64,000 nucleotides of DNA from Nostoc sp. FACHB-280 (GCF_014697615.1 NZ_JACJSD010000007.1:1-64000); one strand, 5' to 3'. Numbered from the stretch's first letter, positions 36,210 through 47,077 are shown. Notes: generated by a model from the sequence alone, not told the origin. Program-made: numbers and translations.

Positions 36210-39200
36210 TTACTGGCTAGTTGAAGTTCCTTCTTCAAAGGGACGCACAATAGCAGGTTCTGGCGTGACTTCTGGTTGAAAGATAGCTTTTAGTGCTTGT
36301 TCGAGAGTTTGCGCCATGACAATGCGATTTTCGTAAGCGACAACCACCCGCACCAATGTGGGCAAACTATTTTGAGTTGCTTCTAAATATATTGGTTCGA
36401 CGTACAATAATGATTGCTGGATGGGAATGACTAACAAATTTCCTTGAATCGCTCTTGAGCCTTGACGATTCCATAAAGAAATTTGCTGAGAAATTACGGG
36501 GTCTTGGTTAATGCGTGCTTCAATTTGTTCTGTACCGTAGATGAGGCGCTGTTTGGGAAAAATATATAACAATAACTTACCGTAATTATCGCCATCTGAT
36601 CGCGCTGCTAACCAAGCAATTAAATTTGTCCGTTGTTTGGGAGTGTAGGGTAACAGTAAGATAAATTCTTCAAAGGGAACAGTCGGCAAACCAGTAATTA
36701 AATAATAAGCCTCCACTGGTCGCGCTTTATCACCATAAATTTCGTTAGGAATTTGCCATTGGTCTTCACGGTTGTAAAATACCTGGGGGTCTGTCATGTG
36801 ATAAGTCATCAACCGTTCCGCTTGAATTTGAAAAAAGTCCACTGGATAGCGGATATGATTGCGGATAGTTGCAGGCATAGCACTCAGAGGTTTAAACATC
36901 TTGGGAAAGATGTTAGCCCATGTTTGAATGATGGGATCTGTAGCATCGGCAATGTAAAAATTAACAGTGCCGTTGTAAGCATCAATCACGACTTTAACGG
37001 AATTACGAATATAGTTAATTCCATCGTTATTTGGGTCAGAATAAGGATAGCGATCGCTCGTTGTGTAAGCATCAACAATCCAAAATAGATAATTTTCTGC
37101 ACCAGGAAACCCAGTACCAATGCGAGGATCAGCCGCGACTAAGTAAGGGTCACTATCAAATTTTAAAAAAGGTGCAATGGCGCGAATGCGTTGGTTGATA
37201 TTGCGGCGAAATAATACCTTGGTTTCTGGCAAAAAGTCCCGCGTAAACAGCATTTGCCAATCTTTTAAATACATTGCAAATAAGCAACGTCGCCACAGAG
37301 AACCGATAGAAATGCCACCTGAACCATCGTAGATGTTGTAAGCGTTATCACTACCGCTAGGATAATCTAATTCTCTGACTCTAGTACCAGTCATTACATA
37401 AATGTTCGTAATTTCTCCGTAATAAATCCGGGGTAAACCAATCGGGATGCTATCTCGAATTGCAGTACTAGAAGTTGTTAGGGCTTCATTCGCAGTCCCA
37501 GCAATATCTTTAACAAAATATTCTGGTAGTCCCCCAGGGGCGACTGTATTCACCGGACTTAAAGTAAATCCATAACCATGTGTATAAATTAAATGACGGT
37601 TTACCCATGTCTGCGCTTGTTGGGGTACAGCACCATAATCTAATTCTCGCGCTGCAATTAAAACTTGTCGCCGTTCTATTAATTCTGTTGCTGCTTCATT
37701 TGGTGCAGTTGGTGTTGCAGGCGCACCTGGTCGTTGTGCATTTGCTTCTGCTTCTAAAGTATAACGATCAATATCTGCACCAGGAAAGCGATAGTAAGGA
37801 CGAATTTGTTGCAGTTGGCGGTTAGTATCTAAAAGTGGACGCTGATCCCACAGACGAATATTGCGAATTGTCAAGTCATTGGCTTTAATATCAGCTTCGG
37901 TTAAAGTACCTTGGGGGTTAAAGGTTCTTGCGTCAATGGCTTCTAAATCAAAAGCTTGGCGAGTTAAAGCAATAGTCCGTTTAATATAAGGTTCTTCTCG
38001 CTGTAATTCGTTTGGCTGCACGATTAAATACTGCACTACCTGGGGTAAAATCACGCCAGCCGCCACAGCTACAGCTAAATAAACGCTTAACCCGTAACCT
38101 ACAAATTTGCGATAAGTTGATTTTGGTCGCCAGAAAATTGTCCGCCCTAATAAGTAAAATGCGATCGCCACTGCTAACACACACAACACGGTGTAAGCTG
38201 GTAACTGAGTTGTCACATCGGTATAACTAGCGCCATAACTCACACCTTGTTGAGAATAAACAAGTTCATAACGACTCAGCCAATAACTCAAAGCGACAAC
38301 TAGCATTAACAAGCCACCCACCCCATACAAATGACGCTGTTGCTGGGATGAAAACCCAGGGAAAATTCCCTGACTTAAACTCTCCGCCGAAAGCAGATAG
38401 GTAAGACTAACGGCGAGGAACCCAAATAAACATAAACCCATTAACCACAGTTCCATCAATTCCCAAACTGGTAGAGAAAAGATGTAGAAACTAATATCTT
38501 GGTTAAATAATGGCTCAGAGTAGTTGAAATTTGTGGGATAAAAATATTGCAGAACCTTTCCCCAGTTCTGGTGCATTATCCAACCAAATAAAATACTAAA
38601 TGTACCCGCGATCGCTGTTAATAACCAGCGTGGATACATTAAAATAGCGATCGCTACACCCCCGACTAAAGCACCATATAAAACCTGAGTTGTAATTTGC
38701 CTTCCCAACGCCCAAATTGTTTCTAGGCGAAACAACGAAATCACAGGTAAACTAGCTTTGTTAGCCGAAGCTTGCCAATAAGCAAAAGAAATTTGACCGT
38801 AGTGCGCCAACATTAACCCCACTAACAAGCTGAAGATGACAACTAAAGGTAGAAGCCAGCGCAGTTTAATTGGTAATACACCTGTGTAAGTGATTTGACT
38901 GTTATCATATTTTGCATATTGCGGACTGAGCAAATTTTTTAACTCTGCACTCAGTCCAGCTTCTTCACGCTTGATTTGAGCAATTTTCAAAGATGCGGGA
39001 TATTTTAGCTTTTGTGCTAACCATAAATTCCCCCATAAATAGACCGCACTCACAACCGTGACAAATAATACTAAACCAAACTTAGTAACTAACCTTAATA
39101 AGAATACTTGCAAATAACCGACTTCTTGAAACCAAAAAATTTCTGCGCCTAGACGGGAAGCGAAATCTAATAACAGCCACAGTCCCAAGAGTATTACGAA

Positions 39201-39227
39201 GAGTCTTAAGCACCATTTCCAAAGCAT
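36210..39227 (-). CDS. UPF0182 family membrane protein (1005 aa)
   Basis: Large conserved membrane protein of unknown function, found in cyanobacteria and actinobacteria. The first about 400 residues hold seven or more hydrophobic segments. The rest is a long soluble, probably extracytoplasmic domain with the family's typical strings such as [30 protein letters not shown] and [13 protein letters not shown]. Length fits the family. The frame opens at TTG 39239; ATG 39227 is the likelier start. No obvious operon partner. Confidence 0.93.
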   Translation of the reverse strand: MLWKWCLRLFVILLGLWLLLDFASRLGAEIFWFQEVGYLQVFLLRLVTKFGLVLFVTVVSAVYLWGNLWLAQKLKYPASLKIAQIKREEAGLSAELKNLLSPQYAKYDNSQITYTGVLPIKLRWLLPLVVIFSLLVGLMLAHYGQISFAYWQASANKASLPVISLFRLETIWALGRQITTQVLYGALVGGVAIAILMYPRWLLTAIAGTFSILFGWIMHQNWGKVLQYFYPTNFNYSEPLFNQDISFYIFSLPVWELMELWLMGLCLFGFLAVSLTYLLSAESLSQGIFPGFSSQQQRHLYGVGGLLMLVVALSYWLSRYELVYSQQGVSYGASYTDVTTQLPAYTVLCVLAVAIAFYLLGRTIFWRPKSTYRKFVGYGLSVYLAVAVAAGVILPQVVQYLIVQPNELQREEPYIKRTIALTRQAFDLEAIDARTFNPQGTLTEADIKANDLTIRNIRLWDQRPLLDTNRQLQQIRPYYRFPGADIDRYTLEAEANAQRPGAPATPTAPNEAATELIERRQVLIAARELDYGAVPQQAQTWVNRHLIYTHGYGFTLSPVNTVAPGGLPEYFVKDIAGTANEALTTSSTAIRDSIPIGLPRIYYGEITNIYVMTGTRVRELDYPSGSDNAYNIYDGSGGISIGSLWRRCLFAMYLKDWQMLFTRDFLPETKVLFRRNINQRIRAIAPFLKFDSDPYLVAADPRIGTGFPGAENYLFWIVDAYTTSDRYPYSDPNNDGINYIRNSVKVVIDAYNGTVNFYIADATDPIIQTWANIFPKMFKPLSAMPATIRNHIRYPVDFFQIQAERLMTYHMTDPQVFYNREDQWQIPNEIYGDKARPVEAYYLITGLPTVPFEEFILLLPYTPKQRTNLIAWLAARSDGDNYGKLLLYIFPKQRLIYGTEQIEARINQDPVISQQISLWNRQGSRAIQGNLLVIPIQQSLLYVEPIYLEATQNSLPTLVRVVVAYENRIVMAQTLEQALKAIFQPEVTPEPAIVRPFEEGTSTSQ

Positions 39228-39568
39228 TGTGGCAGCCAAATTTGTGTTCTCAATATTTCTATAATCTCAATATATAGAAATCTCAGCATCTCTCTCACAT
39301 GAGAAATGCGGGAACTCGGTTTTTTGTCTCACGCAGAGACGCAGAGGCGCGGAGGGGGTGTAAGTGGAAGGGGGACAAGGGAGACAAGGAGGACAAGGGG
39401 GACAAGGAGGACAAGGGAAGGGAGAAGCACATAGCCCTAACGAATGAAATTCGCGGCTATAAAAACAAAGTCCGCCTGCGCGGACTAAGCTAAAACTCTC
39501 TTAAACTCTTATAACTTTGCGCCCTTTGCGTCCTTTGCGGTTCGTTTCTTCATTCTTTTACGTATTCC
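39228..39568. other. Intergenic region filled with repeats
   Basis: Holds CACGCAGAGACGCAGAGGCG (also near 7300), a 9-bp tandem array at 39371-39417 and the CCTTTGCGTCCTTTGCGG type of dispersed repeat at about 39507-39545. No gene supported. Confidence 0.55.
39371..39417. repeat. 9-bp tandem repeat, GACAAGGGA/GACAAGGAG type, 5 units
   Basis: Five consecutive 9-bp units starting GACAAGG, the inverse of the CTCCCTTGT units at 208-248 and of the array inside the DUF2157-like gene. Confidence 0.75.
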
Positions 39569-41296
39569 CTACAATCCAGCAACGATTTGCTGTAATCTTT
39601 CCAAACTAGGGTTATCTTGTTTTTGCGAATAGATTTTCATCGCTTGTTCAAAAGCGAGTTTAGCTTCCGCTTTCTTTTTCAGTGCTAATAAAGAATTGCC
39701 CTTGTTTTCATAAGCTGCGGCATAATTGGGGTCTCTTTGAATGACGCGATCGCAATCTTTAATTGCATCCTCATATCGTTTACGATTAAACCTAGCAACG
39801 CTGCGTTGATAATAAGCTTCAGTATAATTCTCATCAATTTCAATAGCGCGGTCAAAATCTTTAGTTGCATCTTTATGCTGAGTGATAGCGGCGCGAGCAA
39901 GTCCCCGGTTAAAATATGCCCAAGCCCAACCACTAGAGTTATCAATAGCTTTATCATAATCTTGAATCGCGCTTTGATAATCTTGCATAGCAAACCGCGC
40001 TAACCCTCGGTTATTGTATGCCTCGGCAAATTTAGAATTAATTCTAATAGCTTGGGAAGCTTCGGTAATCACTGCGGCATAATCTTTTTGAATGCGGCGA
40101 ATGGTGGCGCGTCCGTTATAAGCCTCCGCATTGTTGGGGTCAAAGCGAATGGCTTGGTCAAAATCAGTTAACGCACTTTGATAATCATTTTGTTCAATGC
40201 GAGTTAAGCCACGATTGCTGTATGCTTTTGCATAACTAGGGTCAATTTCAATTGCTTTGTTGTAGTCAGCGATCGCAGCTTGATAATTTTTCAACTTACT
40301 GTGAGCAGAACCGCGACTAGTATAGATTTGAGCATCTCTAGGATTTAATTCTATCGCTTTGTTGTAATAGGCGATCGCATTTTGATATCTTCTTTGACCA
40401 CTGAGTGTATTTCCCCAACGGCTGTAATCCAAAGCATCAGCACGAATATTCTGAGGTAAACTATCAGCATCCAGATTTGCACCCCTTAAATCTGCATTAT
40501 CCAAATTGGCACTATTAAGTTTACTGCCAATCAAATCTGCACCCTGCAAATTTGCATTGTAGAGATTAGCATTCTGCAAATCAGTATTATTCAATCTGGC
40601 ATTACTCAAATCAGCATTTTGTAAATTTGCATAACTGAGATTGGCATTTTTCAGTTCTATACCCCTCAAGTTATAACCACTCAAATTCACCCGACTTAAG
40701 TTAACCCCATTTAGCGACACGCCACGGAAGTTAAAATTCCGCAAATCTGCATTACTTAAATCAACACCATTCAAATTCACACCTTGGAGGTTGACATTAT
40801 CAAACCGCACACCCCGCAAGTTAGCATCTTGCAAATTTGCCCCATTTAAATTCGCACCACTCAAGTCAGCATTAGTCAAATCAGCACGAGTTAAATTCGC
40901 ATTCCGCAAATCAGCACCACTCAAGTTAGTGCTACTCAAATCAGCATCACTTAAGTTTGCCTTTTCCAAATTAGCCCGAAAAATATTAGCGCGAGATAGT
41001 TTCGCCTTACTTAAATTAGTATTACGCAAATTAGCGCCACTCAAATCTGCATTACTTAAGTCCGCACCACTCAAATTAGAGTCCGATAAATCAGCACGCA
41101 GCAAATTTTTCCAGCTAAAATTTGCCCCGCTTAAATCGCATTTCGCACAGTTATTTGTATCTATTAGTTGTTTGATATGTTCCGGCTTGCTGGCGTAAAC
41201 CGGAATTGTAATTAACAGTGGAGTTAAAAAGGTAAGAGTTATGAAAAACTGCTTTAGATTTTTTGCTTTAGTATTGCCAGTGTATTTTCTTAGCAT
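39569..41296 (-). CDS. Exported pentapeptide-repeat and TPR protein (575 aa)
   Basis: Signal peptide-like start (FFITLTFLTPLLITIPVYAS, cleavage near residue 36). Residues about 50-275 are tandem pentapeptide repeats of the A(D/N)LXX type, for example ADLSDSNLSGADLSNADLSG, expected to fold as a right-handed quadrilateral beta helix. Residues about 290-560 are about eight TPR units (AIAYYNKAIELNPRDAQIY and similar). Both parts mediate protein contacts, so a periplasmic scaffold is likely. Two Cys (CAKC) sit just after the signal. ATG 41296. Such fusions are common in cyanobacteria; the partner is unknown. Confidence 0.9.
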   Translation of the reverse strand: MLRKYTGNTKAKNLKQFFITLTFLTPLLITIPVYASKPEHIKQLIDTNNCAKCDLSGANFSWKNLLRADLSDSNLSGADLSNADLSGANLRNTNLSKAKLSRANIFRANLEKANLSDADLSSTNLSGADLRNANLTRADLTNADLSGANLNGANLQDANLRGVRFDNVNLQGVNLNGVDLSNADLRNFNFRGVSLNGVNLSRVNLSGYNLRGIELKNANLSYANLQNADLSNARLNNTDLQNANLYNANLQGADLIGSKLNSANLDNADLRGANLDADSLPQNIRADALDYSRWGNTLSGQRRYQNAIAYYNKAIELNPRDAQIYTSRGSAHSKLKNYQAAIADYNKAIEIDPSYAKAYSNRGLTRIEQNDYQSALTDFDQAIRFDPNNAEAYNGRATIRRIQKDYAAVITEASQAIRINSKFAEAYNNRGLARFAMQDYQSAIQDYDKAIDNSSGWAWAYFNRGLARAAITQHKDATKDFDRAIEIDENYTEAYYQRSVARFNRKRYEDAIKDCDRVIQRDPNYAAAYENKGNSLLALKKKAEAKLAFEQAMKIYSQKQDNPSLERLQQIVAGL

Positions 41297-41451
41297 CCGT
41301 CACTCATCCTCAAGCTTCTTTTAACTTTTACAAGCTCAAAACCTAGTATTACGGATCAAGCAAAAGCTATCTTTGTTCCTTAGCAAATAGTTTATACTTA
41401 GCCGAAGCCTTGAGATGATAATCTACTCCCACCAAGATTTAGTTACCTAAT

Positions 41452-41496
41452 AAGCCACTGTGCTAGACGGGTTTCCCGCCTTCCTCAGTGGCTTTA
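41452..41496 (-). terminator. Hairpin downstream of the RTX-like gene
   Basis: AAGCCACTG (41452-41460) pairs with CAGTGGCTTT (41486-41495), with an inner CGGGTTTCCCG stem. It lies about 30 bp past the RTX-like gene's stop. Confidence 0.6.
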
Positions 41497-41526
41497 GGCA
41501 TTTTCAATCTAATTCTGAATTAACTG

Positions 41527-42708
41527 TTAAACCAAAGCTACTGAACCTGTGTAGTCTTTGATAATTCCCAAAGAATGATCACCTGAACTGATGAGTGTGT
41601 CATTTCCCATTTGCGTGAAAGTGGCATTTAAACCGCTAACATCTAAACGATCCTTCTTATCAAAACCATAGATTGTAGCAAAGCCACTGCTTCCCAAAAT
41701 TACTGTTTTATTACCGCTTCCCAAATAAACAGTATCATTGCCACCTCCTTGAACAGTAGCTTCAGAAAAGTATATTTCTTCAAGGTCTTGGATAGGGGCG
41801 GGAGCAAAAAAAGTGTCTCCGCGAAGATTCACTACATCACGACCACTTCCTGTAAAAATTGTGTCGTCGCCCCGACCAGATATGATTAAATCATCTCCAG
41901 AACCAGAATTAATGAAACTTTTAGTGCCAATTGTAATGACAGTATCGCTACCACTTCCTGTCAGAATATCCACAACATCAGAATTAGGCGCTCCATCAAA
42001 AAGTTCAATATTTGCAGAGGTAGCTAAAACGAAATCTTTCCCTGAGCCTGTTGTAATACTTGTTTCCCCAGCCACGACTACTTTAATCAGGTTGTCGCCA
42101 TTTCCTGCATTAATAGTTTGTTTGTAAGGTTCTGCTCCAAAAAATTCAATATCAATTAAGATTGTAAATGCCCCATTAATAGTTGTAGTAATCAAATCAT
42201 TTCCTGAACCTGTAGACACAGAGACATTACCTGCTCCTAGATAAACTGAGTTATTACCATTACCAAGATTAATTTGAGAATCAGCACTTCCTGTCATATC
42301 AATAATATTATTGCCGTTGCCAGCCGATATTTTGATATTGCCAGAAGTACCAGTACCATCAATAATATTGTTACCCTGACCGAGATCAACAATATAATTG
42401 CCCTCTCCTAAAACAACAAAATCATCACCAAGTCCAGTGTCAATAGTTGTAGTACCTCTTATTGATGCTTCAGGTATCACACCATAACCACCATAAAAAA
42501 TTGCGGGGCCGACATAAGGAGGATAATTACTAATAAACAGGAACTTCAGGTTTTCCAAAATGACATCATTACCTCTACCAGTTGTGATGACGTTATTCGT
42601 ACCTAAAACTTCTAACCAAGTATTTTTTTGATTGCTCTGAAAAGTTTGGTCACTTCCCACTAATGATTCAACAGTGTAATTAATTCCCCGAAAAAATCTT
42701 GTTGTCAT
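41527..42708 (-). CDS. RTX-like repeat protein, Ca2+-binding type (about 393 aa)
   Basis: Built mostly of glycine/aspartate-rich nonapeptide-like repeats: TGRGNDVILENL, GLGDDFVVLGEGNYIVDLG, GSGNDLIT, GSGKDFVL, GSGSDTVI and GRGDDTIFTGSGRDVVNL. Such arrays form calcium-binding parallel beta rolls in secreted or surface proteins. Some repeats have Asn in place of Asp. No signal peptide is visible, so export by a type I system is possible. ATG 42708 (MTTRFFRGI) is chosen; an ATG at 42771 adds 21 residues, and neither has a clear ribosome-binding site. Function unknown. Confidence 0.8.
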   Translation of the reverse strand: MTTRFFRGINYTVESLVGSDQTFQSNQKNTWLEVLGTNNVITTGRGNDVILENLKFLFISNYPPYVGPAIFYGGYGVIPEASIRGTTTIDTGLGDDFVVLGEGNYIVDLGQGNNIIDGTGTSGNIKISAGNGNNIIDMTGSADSQINLGNGNNSVYLGAGNVSVSTGSGNDLITTTINGAFTILIDIEFFGAEPYKQTINAGNGDNLIKVVVAGETSITTGSGKDFVLATSANIELFDGAPNSDVVDILTGSGSDTVITIGTKSFINSGSGDDLIISGRGDDTIFTGSGRDVVNLRGDTFFAPAPIQDLEEIYFSEATVQGGGNDTVYLGSGNKTVILGSSGFATIYGFDKKDRLDVSGLNATFTQMGNDTLISSGDHSLGIIKDYTGSVALV

Positions 42709-43176
42709 AACGTTATTAACCTTGCAAAACTGATGAGTTATCCAAAAATCGCATAAGCCAAAAACTAGCATTTCAAAGCAGTCAAGCTTATGTTAATGTT
42801 TGGTCAATCTTCTTCTATCGCGCTAATGAAATGAATATTTATTATCCTGACAGCATGAAAATTGATTCCAACATTAAAATTGGAATGCAACTATGCTTAT
42901 GGACAATAAAATCTCAAATTTCTCATTTGCTAAAAGTAGAGAAATTTGCTCTCATTTCGCTTAGAAGTGATTAAACAGATTTATTTCCTATTCTCAGTAG
43001 ACTCAGTACAAATCCGGAATAGTATCTAGCCAATATAGTTAAAAAAATTAAACCTGAGACTGCAAGTATCTTTAGCCAAAATCACAGCCTGAGAATAAAA
43101 ATGCTCAAATTTATATATAGCAAGACTTTTCAGACTAATTTGTCAATAACAAAACAGTGATGAGATAACAAAATAT
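42709..43176. other. Intergenic AT-rich stretch
   Basis: Upstream of the RTX-like gene. No gene, repeat or RNA recognised in about 470 bp. The promoter of the RTX-like gene presumably lies here. Confidence 0.4.
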
Positions 43177-43207
43177 AAAAACCCTGTGCAGTACCACACA
43201 GGGTTTT
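43177..43207 (-). terminator. Rho-independent terminator of the 33-residue gene
   Basis: AAAACCCTGTG and CACAGGGTTTT form an 11-bp stem with an 8-base loop. On the minus strand the stem ends in GGGTTTTTATATTTTG. It lies about 36 bp past the stop of the miniprotein at 43243-43344. Confidence 0.85.
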
Positions 43208-43242
43208 GTAAAGTTTATTTGCAAAAATTCTCAGCATTCAAC

Positions 43243-43344
43243 CTAGAACATATTCATAATTGTGATAATACTCACACTGGTTAACATAATCAAAGCGCCC
43301 ATAACTACGGATACACCTAGCTGATTGGGTTTAGAACTGTTCAT
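43243..43344 (-). CDS. Candidate single-helix membrane miniprotein (33 aa)
   Basis: Too short for usual gene finders. Reads MNSSKPNQLGVSVVMGALIM and then a hydrophobic tail ending MNMF, so one membrane helix from about residue 9 to 31. Support: AAGGAA placed 8 bp before ATG, a strong terminator 36 bp after the stop, and no other gene in the interval to account for either. Cyanobacteria have many such subunits in photosystem, cytochrome b6f and NDH-1 complexes, but I do not recognise this as one of them. Function unknown. Confidence 0.65.
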   Translation of the reverse strand: MNSSKPNQLGVSVVMGALIMLTSVSIITIMNMF

Positions 43345-43559
43345 TTTTTTATTTCCTTAATGAAATGATTATGCTTTGTTTAAGAATAACAATCTCCGTA
43401 TAAATATCTACGGAAGCAACGCAAAACTTAAATTACCGTAAATTATCTTAGTAAAGACTGTTGTATGTGCTTACATTTCAGCAGGAAAAATAGCAGAAAT
43501 CACTCAAGCAGATTTTTGTGGTTGTAAAATTACTGTTGACAACTATCTTAGGTACTGGT

Positions 43560-44021
43560 TTATGACTTCAAACGATTAGCAGTGAGGAGAACCATCGCAA
43601 TCCCCAGCGTATAAGCAACCAAATCTCGCCAGTCGAAAGTAGATCCAATTGTTAAATGAGCTAGTTGGGAGTTTCGCCAGCCTAAAATATCAATGAGATT
43701 CAGAAACTGAAGAAACTCAATCAAGTAGGCAAATATGAGAGTTCCAATAGCAACCTTCCGTAATGGAACTGCAATAAAAGCATGAACAAAGTAAGCAATC
43801 ACCATGACAATTAAAACGTCGCCCAGTAACGGTCTAATCCAATCGTCTCGAAAGCAGAGGGCAATTATTACAACTATTGCAAATAGAATCGCAAACAGAG
43901 TGAAAGAAGTACGATTAAATCTCAACCACTTGAGATTAAAAAATTGTTTAGGCACAATTGATTTCCTGGGTGTGATTCGCCAGGATCGTAACATCGTTCT
44001 TTCAAATTCGCCTAAAATCAT
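43560..44021 (-). CDS. DUF2809 family membrane protein (153 aa)
   Basis: Small polytopic protein with about four membrane segments. Family markers are RPLLGDVLIVMVIAYFVHAF, EFLQFLNLI and the terminal FDWRDLVAYTLGIAM. The Asp in GDVLIV and the DWRD motif are conserved in the family, whose function is unknown. ATG 44021 is used; ATG 43994 (MLRSWRI) is an alternative start. An RNA-binding-like or transport role cannot be inferred. Confidence 0.85.
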   Translation of the reverse strand: MILGEFERTMLRSWRITPRKSIVPKQFFNLKWLRFNRTSFTLFAILFAIVVIIALCFRDDWIRPLLGDVLIVMVIAYFVHAFIAVPLRKVAIGTLIFAYLIEFLQFLNLIDILGWRNSQLAHLTIGSTFDWRDLVAYTLGIAMVLLTANRLKS

Positions 44022-44298
44022 GAATCCAATTAGTGAATTAGTTTGGCAAAGTGTACTGAGTGGCGTTAGCAGATTTGATTTGTAGTTTATTGCGATCGCA
44101 ATTAGTGACAGTTGCGATTTCCTTTGTTCAAAGCAGTTTTAGGGATTGCATTACATTTATGTCCTATATATTGATCGAAGTTTCCTTGAATCTGCAAATC
44201 TGGAGAAAGTTTGACAATGCTAGTTCTGCACAGAAAAAGGTTCCCTTATTGCAAATTGGTATTACTCCCTCTGTAAATTACCCTCGTAATTCAATTTC

Positions 44299-44871
44299 TC
44301 AATCTATTACTAAACTTCCTTCTAATAGATTATTATCTTGCCATTTGATTGCAGTTTCATTGGAATTCCAAGTTATTTGAAAATCATTCTCTGTTTTGCA
44401 TACTCTATCGGCATTAGAGGAGATTGAACCGATTTTTTTCTCCAGTATCCAATAATGTCTAAAAACAGTATGATGACAGTCCATAAAACATGTCTCGCTA
44501 ATTGCGATTGACTTATTACCACTAGGAGAAACAAAGTCAGTTCTACATCCAGCTCCAAAAATAAAAATTACTATCAATGATTGAATAATAAATAAAGTTA
44601 ATGGTAATATTCCCAAGCATTGAGGTATGGATAATCCAAATTTTAACCAAAGAGATAAATTCGATTTGAAAATTAAAATTACTGCTACGATAGAAATAAT
44701 TAAAACTGAAATCACAAAATAAAAATTACTAATTAAGCCGCCTCTGATTGAATATTCCAATTTTTCCGATAACCACATCCAAGATATCCAACCCAAAATT
44801 ATAGATAGTATATATATGTAGAAAGCGAGACGATTTATGAAAGCATAATTGATATTATTTTGAATATTCAT
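44299..44871 (-). CDS. Hypothetical membrane protein (190 aa)
   Basis: Three hydrophobic segments in the first 105 residues (AFYIYILSIILGWISWMW, FYFVISVLIISIVAVILIF and LGILPLTLFIIQSLIVIFIF), followed by a soluble C-terminal part with four Cys (GAGCRTDF, ETCFMDCHH, VCKTEN) that may be extracytoplasmic. The last part (ITWNSNETAIKW) is beta-like. ATG 44871. AT-rich and unlike its neighbours in composition. No family recognised. Confidence 0.65.
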   Translation of the reverse strand: MNIQNNINYAFINRLAFYIYILSIILGWISWMWLSEKLEYSIRGGLISNFYFVISVLIISIVAVILIFKSNLSLWLKFGLSIPQCLGILPLTLFIIQSLIVIFIFGAGCRTDFVSPSGNKSIAISETCFMDCHHTVFRHYWILEKKIGSISSNADRVCKTENDFQITWNSNETAIKWQDNNLLEGSLVID

Positions 44872-44938
44872 ATATAAAAGTTTCGTGAGAATATATCAGC
44901 AATCTAGAAAATCAAAGTTGAGAAAATTAATTATATAA

Positions 44939-45463
44939 TTACTGGGTTGGTTGCCAAATATATTTACCAGTGCGGTCAATAAATCCCCATTGTTCGCCAA
45001 TTTGAATTGCTGCTAAATCCTCAAAAAATGACCAAGCTGCATCAAACTGGGGCTTGACGACTAATTTACCTTTTGGATTAGTAAATAGCGAAGTATATGA
45101 TTCGACAACGACGATGTACTGTTGACAGGGAGTAATCGTGACACAACCTGGTATATCGGTTCATTCAGGTAACTCTATTTCCTGGATACAGCTAAAATCT
45201 TCCCAGCGACGAATTTCTAAGATGGCATTGACTGGCTTGGAGGGAAGTTCGTAAATATTATTACACTGAATAACAGCGATCGCCTCTGCTTGAGGTATTT
45301 TGGTAAGTAAACTTAATTCTGTATATCGTTCCAAAGAAGACTCTGACAACATCTGGGCTGTATCGGCAACATCCCAACGTACCAATTTATAACGCTTTTG
45401 ATCAACAGTTAAAGTAATTGCCTCTTGCTTACTCGGATCGGAAATTAAAGTTTTGCAGTTCAT
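44939..45463 (-). pseudogene. WG-repeat protein gene interrupted by an in-frame TGA
   Basis: The upstream part (45463 down to 45161) encodes 100 residues starting MNCKTLISDPSKQEAITL and ending QEIELPE, then TGA at 45161-45163. The same frame continues without another stop for 74 codons to TAA at 44939-44941, encoding TDIPGCVTITPCQQYIVVVE and then a WG (KWG-type) repeat, NPKGKLVVKPQFDAAWSFFE to GEQWGFIDRTGKYIW. So a roughly 174-residue protein is split by one stop. Most likely a recent nonsense mutation; readthrough is a remote alternative. No other break was seen. Confidence 0.75.
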
Positions 45464-45673
45464 CTTGGGAGAAACTCGCCAGTTTTTAAGTTAATTTTAA
45501 TTGCAGGTACTGTTTGATCTCAATTTCTCTCTAAGGGAATCGTTATCCACTCACCAACGCCATCGGGTGAATTAAAAAGACAATGACAAATGACAGCCCT
45601 CATTAGTTATCTTTAATTGCACCGACCTACTTATTTATCATTAATATGGAAACACGGAATTATTGAAATTTTT

Positions 45674-46927
45674 ATGATTAAAATCCTCCATCTTTCAGAT
45701 ATCCACATGGGAAGCGGTTTTTCTCACGGTCGAATTAACCCGGCGACTGGGTTAAACACGCGGTTGGAGGATTTTGTGCAGACTTTATCCCTGTGCATCG
45801 ATCGCGCATTGACAGATCCTGTAGATTTGGTAATCTTTGGTGGTGATGCCTTTCCTGATGCGACACCACCGCCATATATCCAAGAAGCTTTTGCAAGTCA
45901 ATTTCGTCGGTTGGTGGATGCGAATATCCCGACAGTATTGTTGGTGGGAAATCATGACCAACATTCCCAAGGTTTAGGAGGCGCAAGCTTAAATATTTAT
46001 CGAACTTTGGGTGTACCGGGGTTTGTGGTGGGTGACACATTAACAACTCATCACATCCAAACTCGTAACGGTAAAGTGCAAGTCATTACTCTACCTTGGT
46101 TGACTCGTTCGACCTTAATGACGCGCCAAGAAACTGAAGGTTTATCGTTATCAGAAGTCAACGAGTTATTAACCCAAAGGTTACAAGTTGTGATTGAAGG
46201 GGAAATTCGTCGCCTTGACCCAGACGCGCCGACTGTATTATTAGCTCACTTGATGGCGGATAATGCAACTTTAGGCGCAGAACGTTTGTTAGCTGTGGGT
46301 AAAGGTTTTACTTTACCGTTGTCGTTGTTGACGCGCCCTTGTTTTGATTATGTCGCGTTAGGCCATGTCCACAAACACCAAAATTTAAATAAATTGAATA
46401 ACCCGCCAGTTATTTATCCGGGGAGTATTGAACGGGTAGATTTTAGCGAAGAAAAAGAAGACAAAGGCTATGTAATGATTGAACTGGAACGGGGAAATAC
46501 GACTTGGGAATTTTGTCCCTTACCCGTTCGCAGTTTCCGCACCATTGAAGTGGATATTTCCAAAGCCGAAGATCCCCAGGGAGCAATTTTAAAAGCGATC
46601 GCCAAATATGATATTCAAGATGCAGTAGTGCGATTAATTTACAAACTCCGTTCTGAACAGTTAGATGTGATTGAAAATGCTGCCTTACACACAGCCTTAC
46701 AATCAGCCCACACTTACACCATTCAACCAGAATTACTCAGTCAATTAGCGCGTCCCCGTGTTCCTGAATTGAGTGCAAGTAACAGCATCGACCCAATGGA
46801 AGCCTTGAAAACTTACTTAAATAATCGTGAAGACCTCAAGGAAATCGCCGCAACTATGCTAGAAGCTGCGGAAAAATTACTATCAGATGATGTGGAAATT
46901 TGGTTAGAAGCCGCTACATCTGATTAA
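45674..46927 (+). CDS. SbcD-like metallophosphoesterase/exonuclease (417 aa)
   Basis: Calcineurin-like phosphoesterase of the SbcD/Mre11 kind, a likely DNA-repair nuclease. Metal-binding motifs in order: LHLSDIHMGSGF (Asp and His), FGGDAFPDAT, VGNHDQHSQG, LLAHL and GHVHKHQ. A C-terminal capping domain of about 150 residues with a charged end (YLNNREDLKEIAATMLEA) follows. The frame opens 19 residues earlier (45617), but ATG 45674 starts exactly at the domain. No sbcC-type ATPase partner lies next to it in the window, so it may act alone or with a distant SbcC. Confidence 0.88.
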   Translation: MIKILHLSDIHMGSGFSHGRINPATGLNTRLEDFVQTLSLCIDRALTDPVDLVIFGGDAFPDATPPPYIQEAFASQFRRLVDANIPTVLLVGNHDQHSQGLGGASLNIYRTLGVPGFVVGDTLTTHHIQTRNGKVQVITLPWLTRSTLMTRQETEGLSLSEVNELLTQRLQVVIEGEIRRLDPDAPTVLLAHLMADNATLGAERLLAVGKGFTLPLSLLTRPCFDYVALGHVHKHQNLNKLNNPPVIYPGSIERVDFSEEKEDKGYVMIELERGNTTWEFCPLPVRSFRTIEVDISKAEDPQGAILKAIAKYDIQDAVVRLIYKLRSEQLDVIENAALHTALQSAHTYTIQPELLSQLARPRVPELSASNSIDPMEALKTYLNNREDLKEIAATMLEAAEKLLSDDVEIWLEAATSD

Positions 46928-47077
46928 TATCGGTGGATAAGCTGTTAATTTACATCTTGCACCAAGCGACTGAAGTCGCACGCCAGTTGCTTCAAGTCGG
47001 CAAAGCCGCCCAACGCACTGGCTCTGCTACACAGACAAAACACGCACAGGCGGGTTCAAAACACTTGATGCTGCTAA

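Noticed and set aside
46940-47050. tRNA-like or structured RNA (GCGACTGAAGTCGC, GGTTCAAAA)
   Set aside because: No cloverleaf could be built; it looks like a short REP-type palindrome.
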